DNA of 64,000 nt from Phlebopus portentosus (Eukaryota; Basidiomycota; Agaricomycetes; Boletales; Boletinellaceae), in contig JAYXKI010000011.1 of assembly GCA_037892935.1 (NCBI GenBank), positions 434,001 to 498,000 on the forward strand, written 5' to 3'. Of this stretch, positions 1-11,621 are shown in pieces (the first letter of the stretch is position 1; every line of letters begins with the position of its first letter). Made by a program: the position numbers and the translations under genes. Below the pieces are notes generated by a model. The model was not told where the DNA came from, did not search any database, and worked only from the letters and a program-made list of their open reading frames with translations.

Positions 1-1031
1 GAGGAAGTCCTACAGAACGCAGATCGCATCGGATGCCGGAAATATCTCACGCCGGCTGCGCTTGTTGCAGGTAACCCGCGTCTCAACCTTGCCTTCACCG
101 CAAATCTGTTCAATACCTGGCCGGGCCTCGCACCGCTCGATGAAGCAGAAGCAAAAGATTACGGCGTCATCGAGGACTTCGACGCCGAAGGCGAACGCGA
201 AGCGCGTGTCTTCACTCTATGGCTCAACTCGCTCGGCGTCGAGCCAGCCGTGCACAATCTCTCCCAGAACCTCAAAGACGGGTTGATCATCTTGCAGGCA
301 TTCGACAAGATCCTCCCGGGGAGTGTCATCTGGCGACGCGTCAACAAACCGACAGGAAGCAAGCTTGGCGCCGTTCAGCGTGCATTGGACGATGAGAACG
401 AGCCCGAGCTCGAGGATTCCACTCCGAAACTCTCGCGCTTCAAGAGCGTCGAGAACACCAACTACGCTGTCGAGCTCGGCAAGCAGAATCACATGCATCT
501 CGTTGGGATCCAAGGCTCCGATATCGTCGACGGTCGGAAGACGCTCGTTTTGGGACTCGTGTGGCAGCTCATGCGTCTCAATATCTCTCAGACACTCGCA
601 CAGCTTAAGACTGGTAAGGGCGCCCAGATATCGGACCAGGAGATCCTCAGATGGGCGAATGCAACTGCGGCGAAGGGCAACCCGTCTACACGTCCAATTC
701 GCTCGTTCAAAGACCCCTCGCTCACCACGGGCATATTCGTCTTGAACTTGCTTGAAGGCCTTCGCCCTGGCATTGTCGACCCGAGCTTGGTGGTGAATAT
801 CAGCGAAACAGGCGATTATGAGGATAGGCGACAGAACGCGAAACTTGCGATTTCGATTGCAAGGAAGATGAACGCAACGATCTTCTTAGTTCCTGAGGAT
901 ATTGTTGATGTCCGGGCACGACTGGTGAGTCGTTTTTATATCGTTCTTGTTATCAGCTGGCTTCTGATACTGAGTATCATCCTTAGATTATGACTTTCGT
1001 TGGAAGCCTCATGAGTCTGTCAGGAAACTGA
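1..1031 (+). CDS. SAC6: Fimbrin (plastin), C-terminal part, 5' end outside window
   Basis: Actin filament bundling protein built from calponin-homology (CH) domains. The frame is open from base 1 and begins inside the second CH domain; the segment with ALVAGNPRLNLAF and NTWPGL matches the end of that domain in fimbrins. CH3 starts near base 205 (VFTLWLNSLGVEP) and CH4 near base 640 (ISDQEILRWAN, later FVLNLLEGLRPGIVD). One intron, 925-986, joins RARL to the last exon, and the protein ends MTFVGSLMSLSGN, the usual fimbrin C-terminus. Works in the cytosol in actin patches, rings and endocytosis. The N-terminal EF hands and CH1 must lie upstream of the window. It converges on the methyltransferase gene that ends at 1272. 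Identification is firm; only the 5' truncation limits the model. Confidence 0.95.
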
Positions 1032-1271
1032 ATCATGCAAAATGGTGCCTGGATTTGTTCAGATGGTCGAAACGTTTACGAATACATAACAGTTAAGAAT
1101 ACTCTCATGTTGTACTGTACACGGTAACTCTGTTTAACGATTTTTGGAAGTGTCACTATTCATTTTCTGCCTGTCTGACATTAAATATGCCCGTTCCTGG
1201 TAAACGAGTGAGTCTCGTCTGTCATGTGAAATACACATGTCATGGATTTTGAATCCGCAATATTAATACGT

Positions 1272-2442
1272 TCAAATTCTCTTCACACACCACATCAATG
1301 GGCTCCTCCTACTCTCCTCGGTCTCTGTACCGTGATCCTCCCTAAGCTGCGGCATAGTGTTCCTGTCTTTTAGCTCCGCTTTCACTTCCACCGTTCCTTT
1401 CTTGAATATCATCCCATCCCAAAGTGCGCACCAGTCCTCCGGAGCGAAACAATACACGCTGAATCCTCCCGCGCTTCCAGGGTGGATAATTTCACATGAG
1501 ACGGATTTCGTTGAATGCGAGCCGAAAATCATAGATCCTGGGAGAGGGGAGAGTAGGGAAGCAAGCGCACGAGCAGCTGTGATCTGGTCTTCTTGTCCGA
1601 ATAGGTGGAAGAAACGGGAGACATGAATGGCTGAGACGTATCCCTTCAATGGCGTGAGCGTGCTGAGCGTGAAGAGAGTCGGACGCGGTGTCGTCGGAGG
1701 TGAGTAGAGAGGAGGAGAGAGTGCTATGTGCTTTGGATCGAAGATGTCTCCTTGGATAAAAGGCACCGGGAAAGTCTCTGGTGTCGACTTGAAGAGCTTA
1801 TAACCGAGATCCCAGAATTCTTAAGTGGGACTGTTCAGTAGAAACTGAATTTACGTCCGCTAGGTGACTTGCCTTGCTTTATATCTGAGGCAATGACGTT
1901 CTCAATAGGGTATCCGTCCGAAATCGCTTTACGGGCGTCATCGCCAACTGGAACAATAATCAGCCTGGTACAATCAGAGATGTTTTGAATAGTATTACTT
2001 ACAGCAGCAAGCGTAGTCTAGGAATATGGCACCGGGTCTTTCCTTCCCCAACTTCAAGAGATCCTGATACATAGGCAAATGCGACATCTTGAGTCTTAGT
2101 AATAAAACCTCATCAATATTTGTGTTCGAAGTATCTCTCTTTTTCCCAAAACTGACCGCAAGAATCCAAAAGATTGGATACATTTATAATTGACGACCTA
2201 TCGAACATCCTCGTCAGTACAAAGAAATCAATTATATGCGGAACATCATCAATAATTACATCCCATGCCTCCTTCTGCACAGATATAACGTGTTGCTTGA
2301 GTTCCTCTTCGTCTTCAATCCCAGTCTGGCCTTTCATGAAGTCAATTTCTTCACGACTTGGCTTGTACAAGCTCGGATCGAGCTTGACAGTCGGAAGTCT
2401 GGAATCGGTCCCATTAGTCTTGTTATTGTGCGCCTCGACCAT
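1272..2442 (-). CDS. Class I SAM-dependent methyltransferase, tandem copy 1
   Basis: A small class I (Rossmann-fold) methyltransferase of a family widespread in agaricomycetes and often found near secondary-metabolite genes; the substrate cannot be told. From the N-terminus it shows LDPSLYKPSREEIDFMKGQTG, then the SAM-binding segment GAIFLDYACC followed after an intron by FGDDARKA, then an acidic strand (ENVIASD), and near the C-terminus APEDWCALWDGMIFKKGTV and a final LMWCVKRI. I chose the ATG at 2442 (MVEAHNN), since an upstream extension to 2691 has no family counterpart. At least four introns are needed. The one at 1820-1872 appears to use a GC donor (GCAAGT) and AG acceptor, joining Q to EFWDLGYKLF. 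Its paralogue lies immediately upstream in the same orientation. Family call is strong, exact exon ends moderate. Confidence 0.75.
1820..1872 (-). other. Probable GC-AG intron in methyltransferase copy 1
   Basis: On the minus strand the exon ends CAAG, the intron starts GCAAGT and ends TTAAG, and splicing here gives Q-EFWDLG in frame. No GT donor in the neighbourhood preserves the frame. It is 53 nt long, like other introns here. Confidence 0.6.
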
Positions 2443-2911
2443 CGCTAACGTGTGGTTTTTGTCTGCAAGTTGCTCGAGGGTAGGAAGATAAGGAAGTCTG
2501 TACTCTGTGTCATCATTTAACGAGTTACTTTCGGGCCGGCATGAGGATGAAGCTAAGATAGCACCGCACCTGACTAATGTTTTTGTGAACAGCTCGAGCC
2601 GCTCATCCAACAATCTTGTGCCGACCAAGGCACTGCGAAAACCGGATGGCTGATAGAGTCTATTCATAGAAAGTCCGGAATTCGTTTCCACAGAGAGGCC
2701 AGAAATAAATTGTCCTTCGCAGCATTCCGAAAATATTCTACGGCAAAGCTTACTCGCAGAGCATTTTGAAGGTTATTCCGGGTGTTTCTTAGATCGCGAA
2801 TGCCATTGAAAAAGTGCTTAGATGCCGCCTCATGATGGAGCGTTGCCGTGTTACGTAACCGCCTATATGCTTACTAATACAGTAAATATTAATCAAGTCG
2901 CATAAATTCAT

Positions 2912-4074
2912 TTACAGTCTCGTCACAGACCATATCATCGACTGTCTCTTTAATTCTGCGGCTCGTTCCCGAATCCTTTCCCTCTCCAAGGATCACTCTC
3001 AGGGAACCACGCTTCAGCGCGTACCGTTCCCTTCTTGAAGACTCCTCCATCCCACAGTGCGCACCAGTCCTCCGGACTAAAGCAGTAAATACGCTTCGCT
3101 ATTGCTGCGAGTTGCGATTCTCCTGAAACGGGCTTGCTGGTATGCGCTCCGAATATCATTGACCCTGGTATGGGGGAAAGAAGAGGAGCAATCAGATGTG
3201 CGAGTTTGATTTGTTCTTCTTTACTGAAGAGATGGAAGAATAAGGATGTGTGGAGAGCGGATACGTGGCCTTGGAGGGGCGTGAGTGATGTGAGCATTGA
3301 GAGAATGGGCCGAGGCGTCCGTGGTGGATCGTAAAACGGGGTTCCTAGAGCCAGATGCTGTGGATCGAAGACGTCGCCTTGTATAAAGCGGACTGGAAAT
3401 GTCTCCGGAGTTGATTTGAACAGTTTATGTCCAAGGTCCCAGAAGGCTGTAAAAACGGTTCAATCTCGTCCGGATTCAGTTCGATGGGGAGTGTGCTTAC
3501 CTCCTACCAAGTCGGTTGCTACCATATTCTCTGCGGGATACCCATCTGCAACCGCTTTCCTGACATCATTGCCAACTGATCAAATAGTATCAACATACCT
3601 ACATTCCAAAAAAAGGTTTAAAGAGGATGAAGCTCACCGCAGCAGCCCAAGTCCAAGAAAATAGCACCTTGCCTCTCTCTCCCAAGTTTCAGAAGATGCT
3701 GATATGGGGGGAGGTGCGAGATCTTGAGCCTACAGAGTAAATACGGTTAAATGAGAAGCAACGAAACGCAGAGATGCAAAAACACCAACGTTATAAACGC
3801 GAATGATTGGATGCATCTATACTTGACGAGCTGAAAATATAGTCTTGAATCAAAATCTCCATTGTACTAAAAATCCGATTCTGTCATTGCAACTTACAGC
3901 CCAACCCTCTCTCTGAACAGCCAGAATATGCTGCTTCAATTCTTCGTCATCGCTGATCTTCGTCTGGTTCTTGAGAAAGTCGATCTCCTCCTGAGATGGC
4001 GCATATAAACTTGTATCTAGCTCAGTAATTATAGGTTTCAGTGTTGTTTCGTCACTACTGGTGGCTTCCGACAT
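2912..4074 (-). CDS. Class I SAM-dependent methyltransferase, tandem copy 2 (frameshift near the 3' end)
   Basis: Paralogue of the downstream copy, with the same landmarks: TSLYAPSQEEIDFLKNQTK, the SAM-binding GAIFLDLGCC, AFWDLGHKLFKSTPETFP, FIQGDVFDP, and SPEDWCALWDGGVFKKGTV. Four to five short introns. Start chosen at 4074 (MSEATSS); an upstream in-frame ATG at 4152 would add a hydrophobic leader that I consider less likely. The frame as written stops at 2950 after NEPQN. The next frame carries a typical family ending (MIWSVTRL, stop at 2912-2914), so one base seems to be missing between about 2985 and 3000. With that break accepted the C-terminus matches copy 1. The tandem arrangement suggests a local duplication. 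Substrate unknown. Confidence 0.7.
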
Positions 4075-4351
4075 TGGTACAAAGGGGGAGACCGGGATAG
4101 TGTATGTTACGATGCTTAGGAGTGCTAGTCGGACGGAAACGATTGACATCATCCTTTTATACTGAGTTTGATCATACTTGCCGAGATGCCGAGCCGAGCC
4201 CTAAATCATGTGTCCCCTAAGGTCTAGGACAGTTTGGGCGTTTACATCTCACCGAGTTCCACGGCAGCCAGTGTGAGTGAATTGCATGTATTGTTGGAAG
4301 TGAACGGAAGAAACAAAAATACAGTGCAACAGAAGAGTGGGAGATTATATA

Positions 4352-5886
4352 TCACGAGAAAAGCTTATTAACCGAAGTGTTTCCTTCCTGGTTCTTCTTG
4401 AGCACCTGTGTAAAGTATAATTGAGTTACATTACGACAGCGTTAGTAGAAAAAATGTCACCTTCGCGATGGCAAATTCGAAATCTTCCTGTGTGACATGC
4501 TGTCGTCGTTCTCGAAGGGCATACATACCTGAAGTGCATAAATTTAGGCCCACATTTTGGTGAGAAGAACAGCAGACTTACCAGCCTCGGTGCAAATACC
4601 ACGGACTTCGGCGCCGGAGCATTGGCCCATTTTCTCGGCAAGTACGCGAAGATTGATACCACGCTGAAGAGACATCTAAGAAATAAATAGCATGAGCACC
4701 TGACAGGTTATGAAGATGTTCACATTCAAGTCTCGTACCTTGCGCGAGTGAATCCGAAGAATGCTAACCCGGGCCTCGGGACCTGGTGGCGGGAACTCGA
4801 TCTTTCGATCTATACGTCCGGGTCTCAAGAGAGCAGAGTCAAGAATATCTGCATTGCACAACTTAGCATATGTCATAGCCATGACGGGATTAGACCTTAC
4901 CTATTCGATTAGTAGCCATGATAACTTTGATATTCTGAGTCGGCTCAAAGCCATCCAACTGGTTCAACAGTTCTAACATCGTTCGTTGCACTTCAGAATC
5001 GCCGCCGCCGCTACCACTGTCTCCTCTTGAGCCACCGATGGAGTCGATTTCATCCATGAAGATGATACTCGGTGCATGTTCTCGGGCCATGACGAATAAT
5101 TCTCGGACCATACGTGACCCTTCTCCGATGTATTTCTGTACCAGTTCAGATCCAGATACACGAATGAATCGACAATCTGTATGATGCGCGACAGCACGGG
5201 CGAGAAGTGTCTTTCCTGTTCCTGGAGGACCGTACAGTAGGACACCCTTAGGTTGTGCGATACCCAGAGCCTCAAATAGCTCAGGGTGCTTCACCGGTAG
5301 CTCGATAACCTCTTTTATTTCCTTTATCTGCTTGTCCAAGCCGCCGACCATTTCGTACGTGCTGTCTGGCACTTTCTCGACCATCATTAAGGATACCAGA
5401 GGGTCTACCTTGTTCGGTAATACTTTGTGGATAGTATACGAGTCTGATCGGAGGGCAATACGGAGAGATGGTTTCAAAGAAGCAATGTCGATGTCCTGGT
5501 CACAGTCCACGACTACTTTGATGTCAGCGATTGCAGTGAAGAAAGCTGATGGAGTAGCGTACTGTATTTCCCCTCCGGCTGCACCTTCACAAGAACCTTG
5601 CTCTTGCCCATGACCTTTACCACCTCACCCACATAGCTGCCAGGCTCGTGGAGTAGTTGCAACTCCTCCCTCAGCAGCCGTACTGTACCATGCAAGATTT
5701 GAACTCTCAATATCACGAATCCCAAGCAACGGACGTACCTCGAGCATTGAGAGCATTCCGCTGAGCTTCCAAACGTCGTAAGTTCTGGGTCTTGGTATTG
5801 ATGGTGAGTTCCGCGGCTTCGATTTTTGCCTGGTAGTATGATTTGATTCCTCCAGGGGGAGTGGGAGCTTTGACTGGGACGGGCAT
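4352..5886 (-). CDS. RPT6: 26S proteasome regulatory ATPase subunit Rpt6 (PSMC5/Sug1)
   Basis: One of six AAA+ ATPases in the base of the 19S regulatory particle, which unfold ubiquitinated substrates and feed them into the 20S core. Seven exons give 402 aa, the usual Rpt6 length: 5739-5886, 5563-5682, 4901-5515, 4739-4848, 4582-4675, 4462?-4528 and 4352-4405. Visible in order: N-terminal coiled coil, OB segment ([15 protein letters not shown]), [12 protein letters not shown], Walker A GPPGTGKT, Walker B IIFMDEID, and the second region of homology with NRIDILD and [10 protein letters not shown]. The start ATG at 5886 ([13 protein letters not shown]) lies 183 bp from the divergent PIG-A gene. 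All splice joins preserve frame, and nothing looks damaged. Confidence 0.95.
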
Positions 5887-6069
5887 GGTGGCGAGTGAAC
5901 GAAGATGTTTGAGCTGGCCAGAGACGAAAGTGGACGACGCGCGTCATGTACGCATGACTAATCATTGCCTGTTTCGGGACACGCGTCGAGGACTTCAGTC
6001 TCTGCTGTTGTGTTGCTTCCTTCCCTCCAGTTTGTGGAATGGCAGTGCTCACAAGAGAGGAGAAATCAA
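5887..6069. promoter_or_regulatory. Divergent promoter between RPT6 and PIG-A
   Basis: 183 bp separate the two divergent start codons, so both genes must share this promoter and 5'-UTR space. It contains no obvious TATA box. If the PIG-A start is the internal ATG at 6154 the interval grows to 267 bp. Confidence 0.5.
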
Positions 6070-7872
6070 ATGTCGCGACTTTCGATAGCGTATGTGCGCA
6101 TTTACGATAATCTGATTTTCAGATTAGCTCACCCTGTCGTTCTTGATTTAAGGATGATTTCTGACTTCTTCCATCCGAATGTTGGCGGCGTTGAAAACCA
6201 TATTTATATGCTCAGCGTAGAGCTTCTACGGAAAGGACATAAAGTCATAGTCATAACTCACTCTCATCCGCCAGATCGCGTTGGAATACGTTGGTTGCTT
6301 CCGGGCATCAAAGTCTATTACATCCCTTTCGTGACAATCGCCTCCTCTGCGACCTTACCGAATTTCTTCACATTCCTTCCGTACTATCGGAGTATAATCT
6401 TACGAGAAGGAATTAACCTTATCCACGCGCACGCGTCTCTGTCTTCACTTGGACACGAGGGCATCTTGCACGCGCATCATTTCGGTGTGCGGACTGTCTT
6501 TACGGACCATTCACTTTTCGGATTTGAGGATGCCGCGAGCATTCTCACGAATAAGCTGCTTGAGGCGACACTCTCAAATGTCGACGCCGTGATTTGCGTA
6601 TCACATACTGGGTAAGGGCTGTGTTCGTTTTTTATGGTCAAAAATTTGACGTTCTTTAGTCGAGAAAATACCGTACTTCGTTCATGTATACCCCCATCAA
6701 TTGCTCATGTTATACCCAACGCCATCGTGGTCGATCAGTTCAGGCCTTCGGAAGATCTATTAACAACAGACACGAGTGAGTGCCTCGGGCGCAACATCTT
6801 CAGACCCTTGTGTTAAATGGGCTCTTCTTTAGTCAACATCGTCGTAATTTCCCGTCTCGCATACAGGAAAGGCATCGATCTTTTTGTTGCCACTGCCCCC
6901 AGAATTTGCACTCTCTTTCCAAACGTTAAGTTCATCGTAGGTGTGTGTGAATATTTGACAAGCATAGTAACCAGCTAACGACGCAACGCAGGAGGCGACG
7001 GGTCGAAACTAATAGACATTCTCCAGATGCGTGAGAAACACTTCTTACAAGACCGTATAATCTTACGCGGACCTGTGAGACATGACGACGTCCGCAAGGT
7101 GCGTGGTACATTCACTGACTTGCTCCCATTTCCTCAACCTCATCCCAAGGTCTTGACGGAGGGTTCCATTTTCTTGAACACATCCCTGACTGAGTCATTT
7201 GGCATCGCCATTCTCGAAGCGGCATGTGCTGGCTTGTATGTCGTGTCCACTCGCGTCGGTGGGGTCCCGGAGATTTTGCCCGAGGACATGATATCATTGC
7301 CCTTGCCCGAAGAAGACGGTAAGTCACACCCCTGATCCATGACTTTTCTTGACGCACTTACGTCAAATTTGAAGATATCGTGCGCGCAATGTCGGAAGCT
7401 ATACGGCGAGTCTCAGCGGGTCTGCATGACCCTCATGCCGCACATGCACGTATTCGTGAATTTTATAACTGGAAAGACGTCACAGAACGTACGGAACGGG
7501 TATACCAATTCGCCCTTTCTGCACCAGAAACTGACCTATGGACGAGGATAAAACGGTAGGTGCCATCCTTTGTATCAGACGCCAGAAATTCTTGAATTAA
7601 TTTTGTGATCGATATAGAACGAACGCTTTAGGTCGCTTCGTGGGCCCGATTTACGTCGTGATTCTCATCGTGGACATCTTTTTCTTCAACCTGCTAGAAT
7701 GGCTCATCCCTCGGGAAAGTATAGACTACGTGCCAAAAGAATGTGACTGGACGCAACAGCGATATGAACAGTACGCCAAGGTAAGACTACGCTCGATCGT
7801 GTACAGGCGATTTCTTATACTTATTGTCGATAGGAAGTAGAAGATAGGGTCAAGAAGAAAGCGACTTCTTAG
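6070..7872 (+). CDS. GPI3: Phosphatidylinositol N-acetylglucosaminyltransferase catalytic subunit (PIG-A/GPI3)
   Basis: Catalytic GT4-family glycosyltransferase of the first step of GPI-anchor synthesis: UDP-GlcNAc to phosphatidylinositol on the cytosolic face of the ER. The N-terminal [18 protein letters not shown] and [12 protein letters not shown] are hallmark PIG-A segments. The donor-binding half shows [15 protein letters not shown] and [12 protein letters not shown] hydrophobic segment near the C-terminus ([18 protein letters not shown]) is the ER membrane anchor. Eight exons, introns 6612-6659, 6776-6832, 6941-6991, 7099-7149, 7319-7374, 7556-7617 and 7781-7833, giving 474 aa from the ATG at 6070. 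The first codons ([15 protein letters not shown]) are not typical, and the ATG at 6154 is an alternative start (446 aa). Stop at 7870-7872. Intact. Confidence 0.93.
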
Positions 7873-8543
7873 ATTCATTGATTGAAGATACTGCATTAGG
7901 AGAATCCCGATAAATCTAATCGTGCTTCTGACCGTGTGCTGGTCTCAAGACCAAAGAGAAGAACGAACACGCGTTGTTCTATCATCGTTATTGTATCAGC
8001 GGTGTCTGGTCTGCCCTGATTTTCGCGTTGCTCTTTCCCTCCGTTCCGGAGAAATCAGCGTTTCCATGATGCCTCAATCTAGCAATTTCTTGAGTCGCAA
8101 TATGGAGATGATTAAGAACAGGCCCGGTAATCCCTCATCCCACGCCTTCTTCCGCCTGCGGCATCATCTCTCCGAAATGGCGAGATCTGTCACCATCGGC
8201 TGTTCACCTTTAAGTCTCGTAGGTTTGAGACGTAACCGCGATTCAGAACGAGTTGAAGACTCAACAACATTCACAAGGCCGGTCCTATCGCACGTCGAGA
8301 ATTCTGACTAAACAATGTGCCGGTTTAGTACTTAGACTTGCGGATTGACTAGAGGCATATTTCACTCTTCGACTTGACGCGATCTGAGAGCAAACTGCAC
8401 GTCCAGAGCGAGGTTGAGATGAGCTGGATTGAACATTCCAGAGGTCGAGGTAAATACTGAGTTACTGCCAATGTTTAGATGCAATAAGAGTCCCTTTACA
8501 GTCTCACCCTGATTGCATTTAATATGCAGCTTTTCTTTCAAGG
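7873..8543. other. Intergenic, PIG-A to DUF6533 copy 1
   Basis: Contains the PIG-A 3' end and the promoter of the next gene. A 129-codon open frame on + (7922-8311) has no recognisable domain and no spliced continuation that I can see, so I do not call it a gene. Confidence 0.4.
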
Positions 8544-10454
8544 ATGTCAACAACCATGTCAGAGCACAAAACATCCAATACGTTTCAACCTCGGTCTGGT
8601 GGTGTTTCAGTTCCGCCAGCCTTCGCACCATTCCTCATCTTAGAGACTATCATGGGCCAAAATGTCTCGGTGGCTCTCATGACTGTCATAGTTTACCATT
8701 CTGGTATGTGCCGATCGCTCTCTACCGACAAATAGGCAGTACTGAAGACCTGTAACTTGAAGTTATCACACTGGACAAAGAGGTATTTTTCTTCCTATTC
8801 AAGCTGGAGATAATCACTTATTAGGTATTCGTTTATAGGTGAAATACTTCTGGGTGAGTGTCCTGCCTGTATCGAATTCCCACGCCATTTGTTTACGTAA
8901 TGAAGCCCAACCCGTGGAGTTCTGTTAGTTTTCTATTTTGCAGTGAGTCTCGTACGTTCTCAGGATTTGGACGGTTTCTGAATTTGACATAGAATCGTTA
9001 TATTGGTCTTCTGTCAGCTATATGTGCAATAATCCGTAAGCTTTGCCCTTCAATAATCTGCACAGAAAATCGAATTTCAAAATCAATCATCAGATCAGAC
9101 CTTCATGGAAAGCCTTACAAGGTATGTTTTATTGATGTTTTGCAAATTGAAAACTCATGCGCCTCCCATGCAGCTGTGCGTTTTTATCTCCAGAGAGTAA
9201 ATATTTGACGCCTTTCACGAGAGTCAGGCCGTTTCTCAAGCTGGACCAGTGCCTTGTGTAGTGCGTGATTTAGCCCCGTCGTGAAGCACCCCACTAATGA
9301 ATATTAGACCTGGTTACCATGGTACTGATTGAATGTAAGTTCTAGACATCAGAGTATACTCCGCCTAGTCCATATCATCTGCAGATATTCTACTTATCCG
9401 TCTTTTGGCACTTTACAATCAAGGTCAGTAGTTACTCAGACGGATCAAACATATTTCTCGAAAATTAGCCAGACAGGACATTGTCTATATGTCTTAAAAT
9501 ATGTCTCGGACTTGTATCAGGATTTGGCTTCTGTGTTCTCATTTACAGCGCCTTATTCCAAGATGGTAACATTGTTTATTCTTATCTACGTCGCGAACTC
9601 TTATACTTTATTTTATCTGCAGTCACCAATGGTGTACTTGCGCACGGAGTTTCCATTTGCGGAGTCAACAGGGCGTCCCCGAAAACATTAACTATCATTT
9701 CTTGGTAAGCGTAAATCAAGTATCAATGTCCTCCGCTAATACATTACAGGGCTATACCGATAGGATACGTCTTTGTCCTGCAAGGGCTTGCGCTCCACAA
9801 AGCGGCGGAATATTGGAAGTTGTCGCACGGACTAAAGGGCTTTCATCTGGTACGCGTCCTCGTACGTGACCAAGTCCTATACTATTTCTTGTAAGTTGAA
9901 CGAAGTTTCCTTGCTGCGATGCGAAATTCACTGCGTATTTCAAGTGCCATCTTCTGCGCGAGTTCTCAGATAGTGTACAGTATTATGGCAGTGTCCAGTA
10001 CGTTCGCTGCGACTATGGTGCTGGTAGCTGGTAGCCCCATTCTTCTCTGCATCCTGGGAGGGCAACTCCTGATAAATCTCAAGGATGCGGCTGAGAAGGG
10101 TATAGTATAAATGGAGGATTAAATTACACTCCTGTGAGTGTAAGCGATATCGAGTTCTACGAATGCGGTGAGTCTCATCACCCGTCTTTTCGCGATATAC
10201 CTACCTAACCAATGCGCGTAAGCTCAGGAGTGTTAGATTGGGAATTTCTCTTTATATATTCGGGCGGGAGATTAAAACCAGTTTTATCGCGAAGACAGAC
10301 GGGTCCGGGTGTGGATGCATCTGCGAATCCGTCCGAAGTCCAATCAGTACCGCAGCAACAATATAGAAAAGCGTTCGCGAGAAGGCAGGCATATATATAT
10401 GATGAAATATGTACAGAGGCTAAGCGGATTACGGCGACTGTGGAGAAGATATAA
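8544..10454 (+). CDS. DUF6533-type multi-pass membrane protein, copy 1 (frame break near C-terminus)
   Basis: Member of the agaricomycete DUF6533 family of uncharacterised seven-helix-like membrane proteins. N-terminal LTLD-type motif appears as VITLDKE then VKYFW, followed by PWSSVSFLFCNRYIGLLSAI, the family's helix 1-2 signature, split over small exons. Later come TLSICLKICLGLVSGFGF, IPIGYVFVLQGLALHKAAEYW, LVRVLVRDQVLYY and GSPILLCILGGQLLINLKDAAEKG. The frame then stops at 10108-10110, but the next frame continues NGGLNYTPVSVSDIEFYEC, an intron (10168-10227) and a hydrophilic tail ending ATVEKI at 10454, so one base seems missing at about 10100-10111. About nine exons; the small 5' exons are uncertain. 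It is a paralogue of the gene at 42.7 kb. No biochemical function is known for the family. Confidence 0.6.
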
Positions 10455-10508
10455 AGGGCCAAATAAATAGCAAGAATTCAAATATCAGAAACATTCAAAG
10501 TAGAGTCT

Positions 10509-11213
10509 TCAAAGCATAGTATCGGATGAGAAGATGATAGAGCCGGGCGGGATGGCTGCTCGGGACGGACGTGGTGGGACAGATCCTTTGACATTCGAAC
10601 GTGCGGCAGGCATAGATGGCTGAGTGAGATCAGATTGTGGCTGTGACACAGGGTTGGGAGCTGATAGCATAGAAGGAAATGCTGATGGAGAGGGCTTGTT
10701 GCGCTGAGTCCTGCGTGAATACGAAAAAATGCTAGGGAAGTTCCGACGCCTTGTGCGCATGGAGACAGATAGAGTGCCCGCCTGCTTGATAGGTGGCTGG
10801 TTCTCTTGTTCTGCAAGACTGGTCTTCCTGGTAGGGGATATCAACGACCTTGAGTTATCGCAGTTCTTTCGTCCGAGCACTGCTGGATGACGCGGGATAA
10901 AAGAGGCCTCGCTAGCGGACAAGGGCAATCTTTCTGAAATTGAAGCGTCAATCCGTATGTCCCTTGGAGGGATCTTCAAACTGGATATTCCAGAGGCCAC
11001 AAATGTGGATCGTCGTCTTGCCGGATTGCGTAACGGAGCTGCAGGCGGATTTCGCGCTGGAAGGTTTTCTGCGCTCATTGTATGAGGAAGGCAAGGCACG
11101 TCGAGTTGATCCTTTCCTTTCGCCACGGTCGTCATCTCGTCGATGCAAGTTTGATGCGATGGCTCTGCGCGAGCGAGCTCGAGGTACGGGATTGAGACTA
11201 GAGAGGACTTCAC
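10509..11213 (-). CDS. Possible hypothetical protein, Ser/Pro/Arg-rich
   Basis: A 234-codon frame open on the minus strand, ending IPPGSIIFSSDTML, 55 bp from the convergent DUF6533 gene. The product is basic and low-complexity, rich in Ser, Pro and Arg, with no domain I recognise. There is no ATG at its upstream end (GTG at 11213; first internal ATG codons are in MTTVAKG and MSAENLP), so a 5' exon would be needed. The opposite strand is also open (10940-11314, 124 codons, then 11376-11621, 81 codons, ending LRLILSELLSSTQK), and that strand could hold the gene instead. I can only say that the locus has more open frame than expected by chance. Confidence 0.3.
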   Translation of the reverse strand: MKSSLVSIPYLELARAEPSHQTCIDEMTTVAKGKDQLDVPCLPHTMSAENLPARNPPAAPLRNPARRRSTFVASGISSLKIPPRDIRIDASISERLPLSASEASFIPRHPAVLGRKNCDNSRSLISPTRKTSLAEQENQPPIKQAGTLSVSMRTRRRNFPSIFSYSRRTQRNKPSPSAFPSMLSAPNPVSQPQSDLTQPSMPAARSNVKGSVPPRPSRAAIPPGSIIFSSDTML

Positions 11214-11269
11214 TTAAGCTGTCTCTGAAGGCGCCAGATAGGCATATCAAAGAGGCTGACGGACTGATA

Positions 11270-11302
11270 CACAGTCTCGAAAATATATATATTGAGACTG
11301 TG
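11270..11302. repeat. Small perfect-ended hairpin
   Basis: CACAGTCTC and its complement GAGACTGTG enclose an AT-rich spacer of alternating TA, giving a compact stem-loop of 33 nt. Function unknown; it could be a remnant of a tiny inverted-repeat element. Confidence 0.4.
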
Positions 11303-11621
11303 TGTCCGGAATAAAAGACGAATCGTTTCCGGAGTGTCTAACAAGCGTCAAGGCTGACATAGGCCAGAAAGAAATATGCCTCAGGACCGAACAAGAGGTC
11401 GCACATGGTTCTCAGAGATAGCTCGAATGCGTCGTGGAAATCATAGGCGAACTAATACGGCTTCTCACCTAGCGAGTCGGAAGGACATTGTAACGGTTGC
11501 TTCGCTGCTGCTGGAAGGCGATCGGCGTTTGCCGAACCAAAATGAGATCAAAATAAGAAAGGAAAGTCTCGATTTTCTACGTTTGATTCTTTCGGAATTG
11601 CTTTCGTCTACGCAGAAATAG

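Noticed and set aside
6090..6122. 33-nt intron (GTATGT...TTTCAG) at the start of PIG-A
   Set aside because: Length is below the normal minimum and divisible by three, so it is not needed for frame; the uncertain N-terminus is better explained by start-codon choice.
7922..8311. 129-codon frame on the plus strand downstream of PIG-A
   Set aside because: No domain, no splice continuation, and atypical composition; probably chance.
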